A stretch of 34,482 nt of DNA from JBBCJM01 sp037190175 (GCA_037190175.1 JBBCJM010000241.1:1-34482); one strand, 5' to 3'. Counted from the first letter of the stretch, positions 9,288-17,134 are shown. Translations and numbers: made by a program. Notes: generated by a model from the letters alone, not told the origin.

Positions 9288-9974
9288 TCAGGCCAGGGCC
9301 GGCACCTTCAGCCTCCTCGTTCCCGCGCCGGCCCGCAGCGGTGCCCCGGTCAGCGCCTGCAATTCGTCCAGCCCGATGCCCTCGGCCAGTTCCTCGACCA
9401 CGAAGCCGTCCTTGATGCGGATGACGGCCAGGTCGGTGATGATCCGGGCGACCACGCCCACGCCGGTCAGCGGATAGGTGCAGCGGTCGAGCAGCTTGGG
9501 CGCGCCGTCGCGCGTCACATGCTCGGTCATCACGTGAACCGCCCGCGCGCCGGTCGCGAGGTCCATCGCCCCGCCCACCGCCGGGATGGCGTCGTTGCCC
9601 GCCAGCCAGTTCGCCAGATCGCCGGTCTGCGACACCTGGAAGGCGCCCATGATGGCCAGGTCGATATGGCCGCCGCGGATCATGGTGAAGCTGTCGGCAT
9701 GGTGGAAGAAGGCCGCCCCGGGCTGCAGCGTGACCGGCTTCTTGCCCGCGTTGATCAGGTCGTAGTCTTCCTCGCCCCCGGCCGGCGCCGCGCCGAAGCC
9801 CAGGACGCCGTTCTCGCTGTGGTAGACCACCCGGCGGTCGGCCGGCACGAATTGCGCGACCAGTTCGGGGATGCCGATGCCGAGGTTGACATAGGCGCCA
9901 TCCGCGATGTCCTGCGCCGCGCGCCAGGCCATCTGCGCGCGCGTCAGCGCGGCCGGATGCTTGCCCCCGCTCAT
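9288..9974 (-). CDS. pcaJ: 3-oxoacid/3-oxoadipate CoA-transferase, subunit B
   Basis: The beta subunit (228 residues) of a class I CoA-transferase. It carries the catalytic glutamate in the SENG motif (Glu54 in VVYHSENGVLGFG), which forms the covalent glutamyl-CoA intermediate. The rest follows the family closely: GAYVNLGIGIPELVAQ, INAGKKPVTLQPGAAFFHHADSF, GGHIDLAIMGAFQVSQTGDLANW and IPAVGGAMDLATGAR. The resemblance is strongest to PcaJ/CatJ, which move CoA from succinyl-CoA to 3-oxoadipate; acetoacetate or other 3-oxoacid transferases are not excluded. The ATG overlaps the subunit A stop by 4 bp (ATGA), so the two subunits are translationally coupled. No other beta-ketoadipate gene is in the window, so the substrate in this operon is uncertain. 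Confidence 0.9.
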   Translation of the reverse strand: MSGGKHPAALTRAQMAWRAAQDIADGAYVNLGIGIPELVAQFVPADRRVVYHSENGVLGFGAAPAGGEEDYDLINAGKKPVTLQPGAAFFHHADSFTMIRGGHIDLAIMGAFQVSQTGDLANWLAGNDAIPAVGGAMDLATGARAVHVMTEHVTRDGAPKLLDRCTYPLTGVGVVARIITDLAVIRIKDGFVVEELAEGIGLDELQALTGAPLRAGAGTRRLKVPALA

Positions 9975-10675
9975 GGATAGACCGCGCCGCGGGCGACCAG
10001 GGCCTCTTCGTGGACCGGCTCGCCCACCTCGACCAGATGGTCCACGAAGATGCCGGGGGTGACGATGTGTTCGGGATCGAGCCGCCCCGCCTCGACCACC
10101 TGCGAGACCTGCACGATGGTGCGTTCGGCCGCCATGCACATGACCGGCCCGAAGTTGCGCGCGGTCTTGTTGAAGATCAGGTTGCCCGCCGTGTCCGCGC
10201 GCAGCGCCTTGACCAAGGCGAAGTCGCCCCGCAACGCCTGTTCCAGGATATGGCTGCGGCCGCCGAACGCGCGGGTTTCCTTGCCGGCCGCAAGGTCGGT
10301 GCCGGCACCGGTCCGGGTGTAGAAGGCCGCGATGCCCGAGCCGCCGGCCCGCAGCCGTTCGGCGAGCGTGCCCTGCGGAACCAGTTCCAGCTCCAGCCGG
10401 CCGGCCTCGTACTGGGCGCGGAAGGCGCGCGGATCGGCCGAGCGTGGAAAGCTGCAGATCATCTTGCGCACGCGCCCGGCCGCGATCAGTGCGGCCAGCC
10501 CGACATAGCCGTTGCCGATGTTGTTGTTCACGACGGTGAGGTCGCGGGCGCCGTGGTCGATCAGCGCGTGCAGGAGTTCGACCGGCGTCCCCGCCCCGCC
10601 GAAGCCGCTGACCAGGACGGTGGCCCCGTCGGGGATGCGGGAAACCGCTTCGAGAGCTGTCGACGTAGGCTTCAT
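9971..10675 (-). CDS. pcaI: 3-oxoacid/3-oxoadipate CoA-transferase, subunit A
   Basis: The alpha subunit (234 residues) of the same class I CoA-transferase. It shows the oxyanion-hole motif GFGGAGTP (residues 24-31) and the PcaI-like segments NNNIGNGYVGLAALI, KMICSFPRS, LELELVPQGTLAERLRAGGSGI, GKETRAFGGR and ARNFGPVMCMAAERTIVQV...LDPEHIVTPGIFVD. The family-typical start is the ATG at 10675 (MKPTSTALEAVSRIPDGATV); the open frame extends further upstream to 10822 without family similarity and across the promoter region. It is the first gene of the leftward operon and lies opposite an IclR-type regulator gene, an arrangement also known for pca genes and their PcaR/PcaU/PcaQ-type regulators. Confidence 0.9.
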   Translation of the reverse strand: MKPTSTALEAVSRIPDGATVLVSGFGGAGTPVELLHALIDHGARDLTVVNNNIGNGYVGLAALIAAGRVRKMICSFPRSADPRAFRAQYEAGRLELELVPQGTLAERLRAGGSGIAAFYTRTGAGTDLAAGKETRAFGGRSHILEQALRGDFALVKALRADTAGNLIFNKTARNFGPVMCMAAERTIVQVSQVVEAGRLDPEHIVTPGIFVDHLVEVGEPVHEEALVARGAVYP

Positions 10676-10762
10676 GAGCGCCGCAATCCCACCCGTGTCC
10701 TCCGTCGCCCCCGGGGGCGCCTGCCTGCGATCCGCCCGCCGGGCTGCCGCAAGTTGGGGGAA

Positions 10763-10791
10763 GGCTAAGGTTCCGGTCTTGTCGACGTCAA
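10763..10791 (-). promoter_or_regulatory. Possible promoter of the pcaIJ operon
   Basis: On the minus strand TTGACG (10791-10786) is followed after 17-18 bp by a weak -10 region (TTAGCC or TAGCCT, around 10768-10762). This would give a leader of about 80 bases before the subunit A start. The -35 is good, the -10 is poor, and no other sigma-70-like pair stood out in the gap. Confidence 0.35.
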
Positions 10792-10796
10792 CGAGT

Positions 10797-10831
10797 TTGT
10801 GCGTTATATGATGTTTGTTCAATATGCGCGC
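10797..10831 (+). promoter_or_regulatory. Promoter of the IclR-type regulator gene with a PcaR-like site
   Basis: TTGTGC (10797-10802) and CAATAT (10820-10825) are spaced by 17 bp, about 30 bp before the regulator ATG. The 15 bases at 10817-10831 (GTTCAATATGCGCGC) match 11 of 15 positions of the PcaR site as I remember it (GTTCGATAATCGCAC). They overlap the -10, which would fit autorepression. The 182-bp gap is shared with the divergent CoA-transferase operon. Confidence 0.45.
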
Positions 10832-10857
10832 AAATCGGCTGTCGAGCGGAGGAAACG

Positions 10858-11613
10858 ATGAAGAGAACCGATGTTCTGGGCGGGTTCGCCAAGGGACTGC
10901 AGACGATCGAGGCCTTCACCGACGCCACCGAGCGACTCTCGATCACCGATGTCGCGCGCTCCACGGGGCTTGACCGCGCGACGGCCCGGCGGTGTCTGCT
11001 GACGCTGGTCGAGGGCGGGTATGCGAGCTTCGACGGCAAGTTCTTCACGCTGACGCCGCGGATCCTGCGCCTCGGCCATTCCTATCTCGCCTCGGCGCGG
11101 CTGCCGACGATGGTGCAGCCCTTCCTCGAGCGGCTGATGACCGAGACGAACCAGCCCGCCGCCGCCGGCGTGCTGGATGAACATCATGTCGTCCATGTGG
11201 CGCGCGCCGCGCAGCGCCGGGTGATGATCGCCAACCTCAGCCCCGGAAGCCGCATTCCCGCCTATTGCTCGGCCATGGGGCGGGTGCTGCTGGCCGCCAT
11301 GCCCGAGGAGGAGGCGCGGGCGCTGGTGACGGACATGAACCGCCGCCCCCTGACCGCGCTGACGCTCACCGATGTCGACAAGATCATGGAGCAGGTGCGC
11401 ATCACCCGCGAGCGCGGCTACGGCACGGTCGACCAGGAATTCGAGATCGGCCTTTGCGCGCTGGCGATCCCCGTGCGCGACAAGCGGAGCACAGTGGTCG
11501 CGGCGCTCAACGTGGGCTCGCAGAGCTACGTGAAGTCGATGGACGACCTGATCCGGCTGCACCTCGACACCATGCTCCAGGTCCGCGAGTCGCTGGAGGA
11601 GATCATGTTCTGA
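10858..11613 (+). CDS. IclR-family transcriptional regulator (PcaR/PobR-like)
   Basis: A 251-residue DNA-binding regulator of normal IclR size. The N-terminal winged helix-turn-helix covers roughly residues 7-70 (GLQTIEAFTDATERLSITDVARSTGLDRATARRCLLTLVEGGY). The C-terminal effector domain has the IclR hallmarks SRIPAYCSAMGRVLLAAMPEEE, RERGYGTVDQEFEIGLCALAIPV and AALNVGSQS. The closest family feel is the PcaR/PcaU/PobR subgroup, which senses aromatic catabolites and controls beta-ketoadipate genes. GGAGG lies 5-6 bases before the ATG at 10858. Its divergent placement makes it the obvious regulator of the leftward operon; the effector is unknown. Confidence 0.9.
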   Translation: MKRTDVLGGFAKGLQTIEAFTDATERLSITDVARSTGLDRATARRCLLTLVEGGYASFDGKFFTLTPRILRLGHSYLASARLPTMVQPFLERLMTETNQPAAAGVLDEHHVVHVARAAQRRVMIANLSPGSRIPAYCSAMGRVLLAAMPEEEARALVTDMNRRPLTALTLTDVDKIMEQVRITRERGYGTVDQEFEIGLCALAIPVRDKRSTVVAALNVGSQSYVKSMDDLIRLHLDTMLQVRESLEEIMF

Positions 11614-11614
11614 G

Positions 11615-11633
11615 GGTGCCTCAGGAGGGCACC
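11615..11633. terminator. Possible short hairpin between convergent genes
   Basis: GGTGCC (11615-11620) and GGCACC (11628-11633) form a perfect 6-bp stem around a 7-base loop. It begins 1 bp after the regulator stop and its loop contains the stop of the opposing DUF2478 gene. With only 7 bp between the two convergent stops it could end both transcripts, but there is no T run. Confidence 0.3.
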
Positions 11634-12127
11634 AGCGCCGAGAGGCACCAGCCGGCCACCGCCTCGGCATCGGGGGGCAGGGGCTCGGCCATGCCCGCGG
11701 CGAAGTCGAGGAACGGGGGCAGGTTCAGCCCGTTCACCCCCACCAGCACCGGGATGCCGCGGTCCAGCGCCTCGGCGATCACCGGCGCCAGGCCCTTGCC
11801 GGTGGCCTCCTGCTTGCCGAACTTGTTGACCACCAGCACCTCGGCCCCGTCGAGATGGCGCGAGACCCAGAGCACCGCCTGTTCCAGCGCCCCGGCGTCC
11901 AGCCGGCAGCCCTTCGCCGCGGGGCCCAGGTCCACGCTGATGCGCACCTGCGGCCCGCCCGGCATCAGCCGCAGCTCCATGTCGCAGAGGTCGCGGCCCG
12001 GGCGTTCCAGGTTGCACTGCACGGTGCCGGCCAGCGCCACGCCCCGCGCCTCCAGCCGCGCCACCGCCTCGGCCAGCAGCCGGTCGGTCTTGCCGCGGCC
12101 CGAGAGGCTCACATATCCCAGTCTCAT
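11621..12127 (-). CDS. DUF2478 domain protein
   Basis: A 168-residue protein that I assign to DUF2478, a family often found beside molybdate transport or molybdenum-cofactor genes in Proteobacteria. It starts MRLGYVSLSGRGKTDRLLAEAVARLEARGVALAGTVQ, resembling a P-loop NTPase opening, although a canonical GxxxxGKS/T is not complete. It then has MELRLMPGGPQVRISVDLGPAAKGCRLD, EVLVVNKFGKQEATGKGL and IPVLVGVNGLNL, giving an NTPase-like alternation of strands and helices. It is the last gene of the nar operon, 11 bp after the moeA stop. A role in molybdenum cofactor handling is inferred from the neighbours only; no reaction is known to me. Confidence 0.72.
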   Translation of the reverse strand: MRLGYVSLSGRGKTDRLLAEAVARLEARGVALAGTVQCNLERPGRDLCDMELRLMPGGPQVRISVDLGPAAKGCRLDAGALEQAVLWVSRHLDGAEVLVVNKFGKQEATGKGLAPVIAEALDRGIPVLVGVNGLNLPPFLDFAAGMAEPLPPDAEAVAGWCLSALVPS

Positions 12128-12138
12128 CCCGCGTCCTT

Positions 12139-13410
12139 TCAGAAGGCGAAGAACTCCAGCAGATCCCCGCGGCCGATCCGGTCGGTCTCGCCCGGGATCA
12201 GCACCAGCCCCTCGGCCTGCGCCAGCATCGCCACCCGGTGGGAGACAGAGGTGCCCAGCGGCTCGGCCACGTCAAGCCCCGAGGCGTCGGTGCGGGTAAT
12301 CCGCGCCGGCAGGAACTCGCAGCGCCCGGTGCGGCGGTCGCGGGCGAAGCCGGCGCGCACCAGCCTGCGCCGCAGCCCGCAGGACGAGAGGCCGGCCAAC
12401 CCCTCGGCGATCCGCGCCCCGATGATGTGCCAGGTGACGAATGCCGAGACCGGATTGCCCGGCAGCCCCACATAGACCGCACGGCCCAGCCGGCCGAAGG
12501 TCAGCGGCTTGCCGGGCTTCATCGCCAGCTTCATCACGTGAACCTCGGCCCCGGCCCGGCGCAGCACCGCGGGCATATGGTCCGCGTCACCCACCGAGAC
12601 CCCGCCGGTGGAGATCACCAGATCCGCCCCCCAGGCCGCCCGGTCCAGCACGCCCGCCAGCGCGCGGGGGTCGTCGGGGACGATGCCGAGGTCCATCAGC
12701 TCCACCCAGGGGGCCGAGAGCGCGCCGGTCAGGTGGTGGCGGTTGGCGTTCCAGATCTGTCCGGGGGCCAGCGCCTCGCCGGGCTCGCGCAGTTCCGAGC
12801 CGGTGGAGAAGAGCGCCACCCGGATCCGCCGCCGCACGGTGACCTTGCCGCGCCCGGCCGCCGCCAGCACCGCCATGGCGCGGGGGTCGAGCAGCCGGCC
12901 GCCATCGAGCAGACGCGCGCCCGCCGGCAGATCCTCGCCGGCGCGGCGGATGTTCTCGCCCGGCAGGGGGTGGCGGCGCAGGGTGATCCGGGCCCCGTCG
13001 AGGTGGACCGCCTCCTGCATCACCACCGCGTCGCAATCCGCGGGCACCGGGGCGCCGGTCAGGATGCGCAAGGCGCAGGCCGGGGGCCAGGGGGCATCCG
13101 GGCCTTCGCCGGCGGCGATCCGGCCGGCGATCGGCAGGGTCCAGGGGCCCTCGCCGGGCAGGTCGGAGAGCCGCAGGGCATAGCCGTCCATCGCCGAATT
13201 GTCGAAGAGCGGCAGGGGTTTGGTGTTGCGCAGCGCCCGGGCCAGCACCCGGCCGTGGCAGCGTTCCAGCGCCAGCGTCTCGGTCCCCGCCACCGGGCGG
13301 GCCAGCGCGGCGGCGCGGCGCAGCGCCTCCTCCACCGGGATCAGCGGCGGGTGGTTGGCCTCGGCGCCCTCGCAGCCGCAGCCGCATTGCAGGGGCATGT
13401 GCAGGACCAT
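12139..13410 (-). CDS. moeA: Molybdopterin molybdenumtransferase MoeA
   Basis: A 423-residue enzyme that inserts molybdate into adenylylated molybdopterin, completing the cofactor needed by NarG. Domain hallmarks in order: PLFDNSAMDGYAL, GRIAAGEGPDAPWPPACALRILTGAPVPADCDAVVMQE, GENIRRAGEDL, VALFSTGSEL, VISTGGVSVGDADH, MKLAMKPGKPLTFG and YVGLPGNPVSAFVTW, then a C-terminal domain. An odd N-terminus precedes the normal MoeA start: MVLHMPLQCGCGCEGAE with Cys9, Cys11 and Cys13. The ATG at 13410 follows GGAGGG and is 3 bp after the prolyl isomerase stop. Its position inside the nar unit would let cofactor supply rise together with the reductase. Confidence 0.94.
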   Translation of the reverse strand: MVLHMPLQCGCGCEGAEANHPPLIPVEEALRRAAALARPVAGTETLALERCHGRVLARALRNTKPLPLFDNSAMDGYALRLSDLPGEGPWTLPIAGRIAAGEGPDAPWPPACALRILTGAPVPADCDAVVMQEAVHLDGARITLRRHPLPGENIRRAGEDLPAGARLLDGGRLLDPRAMAVLAAAGRGKVTVRRRIRVALFSTGSELREPGEALAPGQIWNANRHHLTGALSAPWVELMDLGIVPDDPRALAGVLDRAAWGADLVISTGGVSVGDADHMPAVLRRAGAEVHVMKLAMKPGKPLTFGRLGRAVYVGLPGNPVSAFVTWHIIGARIAEGLAGLSSCGLRRRLVRAGFARDRRTGRCEFLPARITRTDASGLDVAEPLGTSVSHRVAMLAQAEGLVLIPGETDRIGRGDLLEFFAF

Positions 13411-13413
13411 CGC

Positions 13414-14211
13414 CTATCCCTCCAGCGAGACGCCGCGAATGTCCGCCCCCCGCGCCAGCCGTTCGGCCAGTTGCCGGGCGGCGGCGACCCAGGCGGCCTT
13501 TTCCTGCGCCGCGCGCAGATGCGGCATCACCGCGGCGAAGGGCAGCACCTCGCCCCGCGCCCGGGCGTCCAGCCGGATCAGGTGGAAGCCATAGCGGGTT
13601 TCCACCGGCGCCTCGCTGAGCGTGCCCTCCACCATCCCGGCCAGCGCCGCCTCGAAGGTCGGCACCGTGTCGCCGGTGGCGACCTGCCCCAGCGCGCCGC
13701 CATTGGCGCGCGAGGAACAGGCGCTGTGCTGCCGGGCCAGATCGGCGAAGCGGCGGGGGTTCTCGCGCAGTTCCGCCAGCAGCCGCCCGGCGAGATCCCG
13801 CGCCGCGGCCCGGGCCACGGCATCCCCCGGCGGCGCGGCGATCAGGATATGCGCGGCCTCGTAGAGCGAGGGGCCGCGGAAACGGTCGGGATGCGCGTCG
13901 TAGACCGCCCGCAACGCCGCCTCGTCCGCCGGCGGCGGGGCGATCTCGGCCTCGATCAGCTGGCGGACCAGCGCCTCCTCCCCGGTCTCCATCTGGCCCG
14001 GGGCGATCTCGGCCGGCTGGGGTTCCAGCCCCCGCGCGCGGGCCTCCTGCAGCATCAGCTCGCGCAGGGCCAGCGCCCGGGCCGCGGCCTTCCACGCCAG
14101 CCCGGGCTTGCCCCTGGGCGCGGGGTGGTTCTGCGCCTCAGCGGCGATGCGCTCGGCCGGGATGGTCACGCCGTTCACCGTGACCGGGGACAACAGGGGC
14201 TTCACCTGCAT
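13414..14211 (-). CDS. Parvulin-type peptidyl-prolyl cis-trans isomerase
   Basis: A 265-residue protein with an N-terminal helical chaperone-like part (about 1-110) and a PpiC/parvulin domain (about 117-217). The parvulin signs are AAHILI (His121), a helical stretch with FADLARQHSACSS, NGGALGQV (171-177), FEAALAGMVEGTLSEAPVETRYGFHLIRLD with GFH at 208-210. There is no signal peptide, so it should act in the cytoplasm, unlike SurA or PrsA. The gene starts 5 bp after the narI stop and runs into moeA. NifM-like parvulins help cytoplasmic metalloenzymes fold, so help for NarGH maturation is a reasonable inference, unproven here. Confidence 0.88.
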   Translation of the reverse strand: MQVKPLLSPVTVNGVTIPAERIAAEAQNHPAPRGKPGLAWKAAARALALRELMLQEARARGLEPQPAEIAPGQMETGEEALVRQLIEAEIAPPPADEAALRAVYDAHPDRFRGPSLYEAAHILIAAPPGDAVARAAARDLAGRLLAELRENPRRFADLARQHSACSSRANGGALGQVATGDTVPTFEAALAGMVEGTLSEAPVETRYGFHLIRLDARARGEVLPFAAVMPHLRAAQEKAAWVAAARQLAERLARGADIRGVSLEG

Positions 14212-14216
14212 GGCCG

Positions 14217-14927
14217 TCACTCCGCCGGGCCCAGCCGGGGCGCCGCCTTGGCCCCCCGCCGCGAGCGGACGATCTGGTAGCCGGGCCGCCAGAGGTAGCG
14301 GACGGGGGCCGAGGCCATGTGCACCAGCCGGGTGAAGGGGAACAGCAGGAAGATCGTCAGGCCCAGCAGGATATGCGCCTTGAACAGCCAATGCACCTCG
14401 GCGATATGCGCCGCCGCGCCGGCCTGGAAGAACACGATGCCCTGCGCCCAGTCCATGAACTTCACCATCTCGTGCCCGTCCAGGTGGCCCAGCGAGATGC
14501 CGATCGTGCCCAGCCCCAGCACCAGCTGCGCCATCAGCAGGACCAGGATCCCGGTGTCGGCCAGGGTGGAGTTGGCGCGGACCCGCGGGTCCATCAGCCG
14601 GCGGTGCAGGAGGATCGCCCCGCCCACCAGCGCCAGCACCCCGGCCACGCCCCCGGCGATGACCGCCAGCAACTGCTTGGCCCCGTGGCCGACGCCCAGC
14701 GCGTCGAAGACCGCGATGGGGGTCAAGAGGCCCACCAGATGCCCGGCCAGGATCATCAGCACGCCCAGATGGAACAGCACCGAGCCCAGCACGAACTGCC
14801 GCCGGCGCAGCAGCTGGCTGGAGGAGGATTTCCAGGTGAAGGGGTCGCGCTCGTAGCGGATGACCGAGCCGAGGATCATGACCGTGATGGCGATATAGGG
14901 GAACACCCCGAAGACGAAATGATGCAT
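14217..14927 (-). CDS. narI: Respiratory nitrate reductase gamma subunit NarI
   Basis: The 236-residue membrane cytochrome b subunit takes electrons from quinol and passes them to NarH. Five hydrophobic helices are visible. The four haem ligands fit E. coli NarI by spacing: His53 and His63 in LFHLGVLMILAGH (10 apart), and His185 and His203 in KAHILLGLTIFLLFPFTRLVH (18 apart). They should bind the two b haems. The length is close to the family norm. It lies 12 bp downstream of the narJ stop on the same strand and 5 bp before the prolyl isomerase gene. Confidence 0.96.
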   Translation of the reverse strand: MHHFVFGVFPYIAITVMILGSVIRYERDPFTWKSSSSQLLRRRQFVLGSVLFHLGVLMILAGHLVGLLTPIAVFDALGVGHGAKQLLAVIAGGVAGVLALVGGAILLHRRLMDPRVRANSTLADTGILVLLMAQLVLGLGTIGISLGHLDGHEMVKFMDWAQGIVFFQAGAAAHIAEVHWLFKAHILLGLTIFLLFPFTRLVHMASAPVRYLWRPGYQIVRSRRGAKAAPRLGPAE

Positions 14928-14939
14928 CTGGTTCCTCCG

Positions 14940-15620
14940 TCAACCGGCCGCGGGGTCGGGGGTCATGCGGGCAAGGATGTCGCGGCTGACCGGGCAGCCG
15001 GCATTCGGGTCGGGGCCGAAGGCCACCTGCGCCTCGGCCCAGACCGCATCCAGCGCCGCCAGATCCTCGGGGTTGTCGTCGGGCTCGGCCAGCAGGGCCT
15101 GCGCCTCCTCGGTCTCGCGCGCCTCGGCCAGCACCACCAGCGCCTCCAGCGCCGCGGCATAGGGGGTTTCCCGCCGGATCAGCCGCTCGGCCAGCGCGAC
15201 CAGGATCGGGCCGGCATCGGCGAGGATGGCGCGGGCCTCGGGCAGGGGCCGGGTAGAGAGGTATTCCAGCAGCACCGGCAGGTGGTCGGGCAGTTCCGTG
15301 GCGGCCAGGTCGTATCCCCCGGCGCGATAGGTCTCCAAGAGGTCCACCATCGCCCCGCCGCGGTCGCGGCCCTCGCCATGGACATGCTCGAAGAGGTTCA
15401 GCGACAGGGTGCGCGAACGGTCGAACAGCAGGACATAGCGTTCCTGAAGGTCGTAGAGGTCGTCCTCGCGCAGCGTGGTCAGCAGCGGGGCCAGGTCGGT
15501 CAGCCGCCGCGGCCCCAGCAGCCCCTCGGAATGCAGCACCGCGTCGATGGCGGGGATGGCCTGCTGCAACTCGACCGAAGGATAGGTCAGCAGCAGGGAC
15601 AGTGCCTTGAAGGTCTTCAT
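14940..15620 (-). CDS. narJ: Nitrate reductase molybdenum cofactor assembly chaperone NarJ
   Basis: A 226-residue cytoplasmic chaperone of the TorD/DmsD/NarJ group. It binds apo-NarG, allows insertion of the molybdenum cofactor and is absent from the final complex. The N-terminus MKTFKALSLLLTYPS and the signature YVLLFDRSRTLSLNLFEHVHGEGRDRGGAMVDLLETYRAGGYDLAATELPDHLPVLLEYLS are diagnostic of NarJ. The C-terminal quarter is acidic, as is usual. The ATG overlaps the narH stop by 4 bp (ATGA), so translation is coupled. Confidence 0.96.
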   Translation of the reverse strand: MKTFKALSLLLTYPSVELQQAIPAIDAVLHSEGLLGPRRLTDLAPLLTTLREDDLYDLQERYVLLFDRSRTLSLNLFEHVHGEGRDRGGAMVDLLETYRAGGYDLAATELPDHLPVLLEYLSTRPLPEARAILADAGPILVALAERLIRRETPYAAALEALVVLAEARETEEAQALLAEPDDNPEDLAALDAVWAEAQVAFGPDPNAGCPVSRDILARMTPDPAAG

Positions 15621-17134
15621 GCGATGAACTCCTGCGGGCTGCGGAACTTCTTGCCGCTGAAAAGGCTGCCGGACTGGCCCGAGGAACAGCCGTTGCCGTC
15701 GGTGAAGCCGCAGCCGCCCTTCAGGTCATAGGCGTCCTCCACCAGCTCGCGGTGGGTGGTGGGGATCACGAAACGGTCCTCGTAGTTGGCGATCGCCAGC
15801 AGGTGGTACATCTCGTCGATCTGGTGCGGGGTCAGGCCCACGCGCTGCGCCACGCCCAGGTTGATGACGCCATCGACCGACTTCGACCGCATGTAGGACC
15901 GCATCGCCAGCATCCGCTCCAGCGCGGCCGCTATGGGCGCCTCGTCGCCGGCGGTCAGCATGTTGGCCAGGTAGCGGAGGGGAATGCGCAGCGAGCGCAC
16001 GTCGGGCATGTCGTCCTGCGCGGCGATCCGGCCTGCCTCGGCCGCGTTCTGGATCGGCGACAGCGGCGGCACGTACCAGACCATCGGCAGGGTGCGGTAC
16101 TCGGGATGCAGCGGGAAGGCGATCTTCCACTCCATCGCCATCTTCCAGATCGGCGAGTGCTGCGCCCCCTTGATCCAGTCCTCCGGGATGCCCTCGGCCC
16201 GCGCCGCGGCGATCACCGCCGGGTCGTTGGGGTTCAGGAACACGCCCAACTGCGCGTCGTAGAGGTCTTTTTCCTGCTCGACCGAAGCCGCCTCGGCGAT
16301 CCGGTCGGCGTCATAGAGCATCACGCCCAGATAGCGGATGCGGCCGACGCAGGTTTCCGAACAGACCGTGGGCTGGCCGGATTCCAGGCGGGGATAGCAC
16401 AGCGTGCATTTCTCGGACTTTCCGCTGGACCAGTTGTAATAGATCTTCTTGTAGGGGCAGCCCGAGACGCACATCCGCCAGCCGCGGCATTTCTCCTGGT
16501 CGATCAGCACCACCCCGTCGTCCTCGCGCTTGTAGATCGCGCCCGAGGGGCAGGAGGCGACGCAGGCCGGGTTCAGGCAATGCTCGCACAGCCGCGGCAG
16601 GTACATCATGAAGGTGTTTTCGTATTCCCCGTAGATCTCCTTCTGCACCCCCTCGAAGTTGTAATCCTGCGACCGCTTGGCGAATTCGCCGCCCAGGATC
16701 TCCTCCCAGTTCGGGCCCCATTCGATCTTTTCCATCCGCTGCCCGCTGATCTTCGACCGCGGGCGGGCGGTGGGGAAAGCCACCATCTCGGGGGCGGATT
16801 TCAGGTGGTCGTAGTCGAAATCGAAGGGTTCGTAGAAGTCGTCAATCTCCGGCAGGTCGGGGTTGGCGAAGATATTGGCCAGGATCCGCCACTTGCCGCC
16901 CTGCTTGGGATGCAGCGCGCCGGATTTCGTGCGGGTCCAGCCGCCGTTCCAGCGCCTCTGGTTCTCCCAGTCCTTGGGGTAGCCGATGCCGGGCTTGGTC
17001 TCGACGTTGTTGAACCAGGCGTATTCCACGCCCTCGCGGCTGGTCCAGACGTTCTTGCAGGTGACCGAACAGGTATGGCAGCCGATGCACTTGTCCAGGT
17101 TCAGCACCATGCCGATTTGCGCGCGCACTTTCAT
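15617..17134 (-). CDS. narH: Respiratory nitrate reductase beta subunit NarH
   Basis: The 505-residue electron-transfer subunit carries three 4Fe-4S clusters and one 3Fe-4S cluster linking NarI to NarG. The first ferredoxin motif is CIGCHTCSVTC (Cys16, 19, 22, 26). Further on are LCEHCLNPACVASCP and CRGWRMCVSGCP, where Trp replaces a cysteine as expected for the 3Fe-4S site. CTLCYPRLESGQPTVCSETC completes the set. I chose the ATG at 17134, which follows GGAGG and overlaps the narG stop (ATGA); an upstream ATG at 17170 lies inside narG and adds residues without family similarity. It works on the cytoplasmic face of the membrane. Confidence 0.97.
   Translation of the reverse strand: MKVRAQIGMVLNLDKCIGCHTCSVTCKNVWTSREGVEYAWFNNVETKPGIGYPKDWENQRRWNGGWTRTKSGALHPKQGGKWRILANIFANPDLPEIDDFYEPFDFDYDHLKSAPEMVAFPTARPRSKISGQRMEKIEWGPNWEEILGGEFAKRSQDYNFEGVQKEIYGEYENTFMMYLPRLCEHCLNPACVASCPSGAIYKREDDGVVLIDQEKCRGWRMCVSGCPYKKIYYNWSSGKSEKCTLCYPRLESGQPTVCSETCVGRIRYLGVMLYDADRIAEAASVEQEKDLYDAQLGVFLNPNDPAVIAAARAEGIPEDWIKGAQHSPIWKMAMEWKIAFPLHPEYRTLPMVWYVPPLSPIQNAAEAGRIAAQDDMPDVRSLRIPLRYLANMLTAGDEAPIAAALERMLAMRSYMRSKSVDGVINLGVAQRVGLTPHQIDEMYHLLAIANYEDRFVIPTTHRELVEDAYDLKGGCGFTDGNGCSSGQSGSLFSGKKFRSPQEFIA

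Noticed and set aside
13414..14943. A 509-codon frame spanning narI and the prolyl isomerase gene
   Set aside because: Only the part from 14211 downward matches parvulin; the upstream part is the shadow of narI in another frame.
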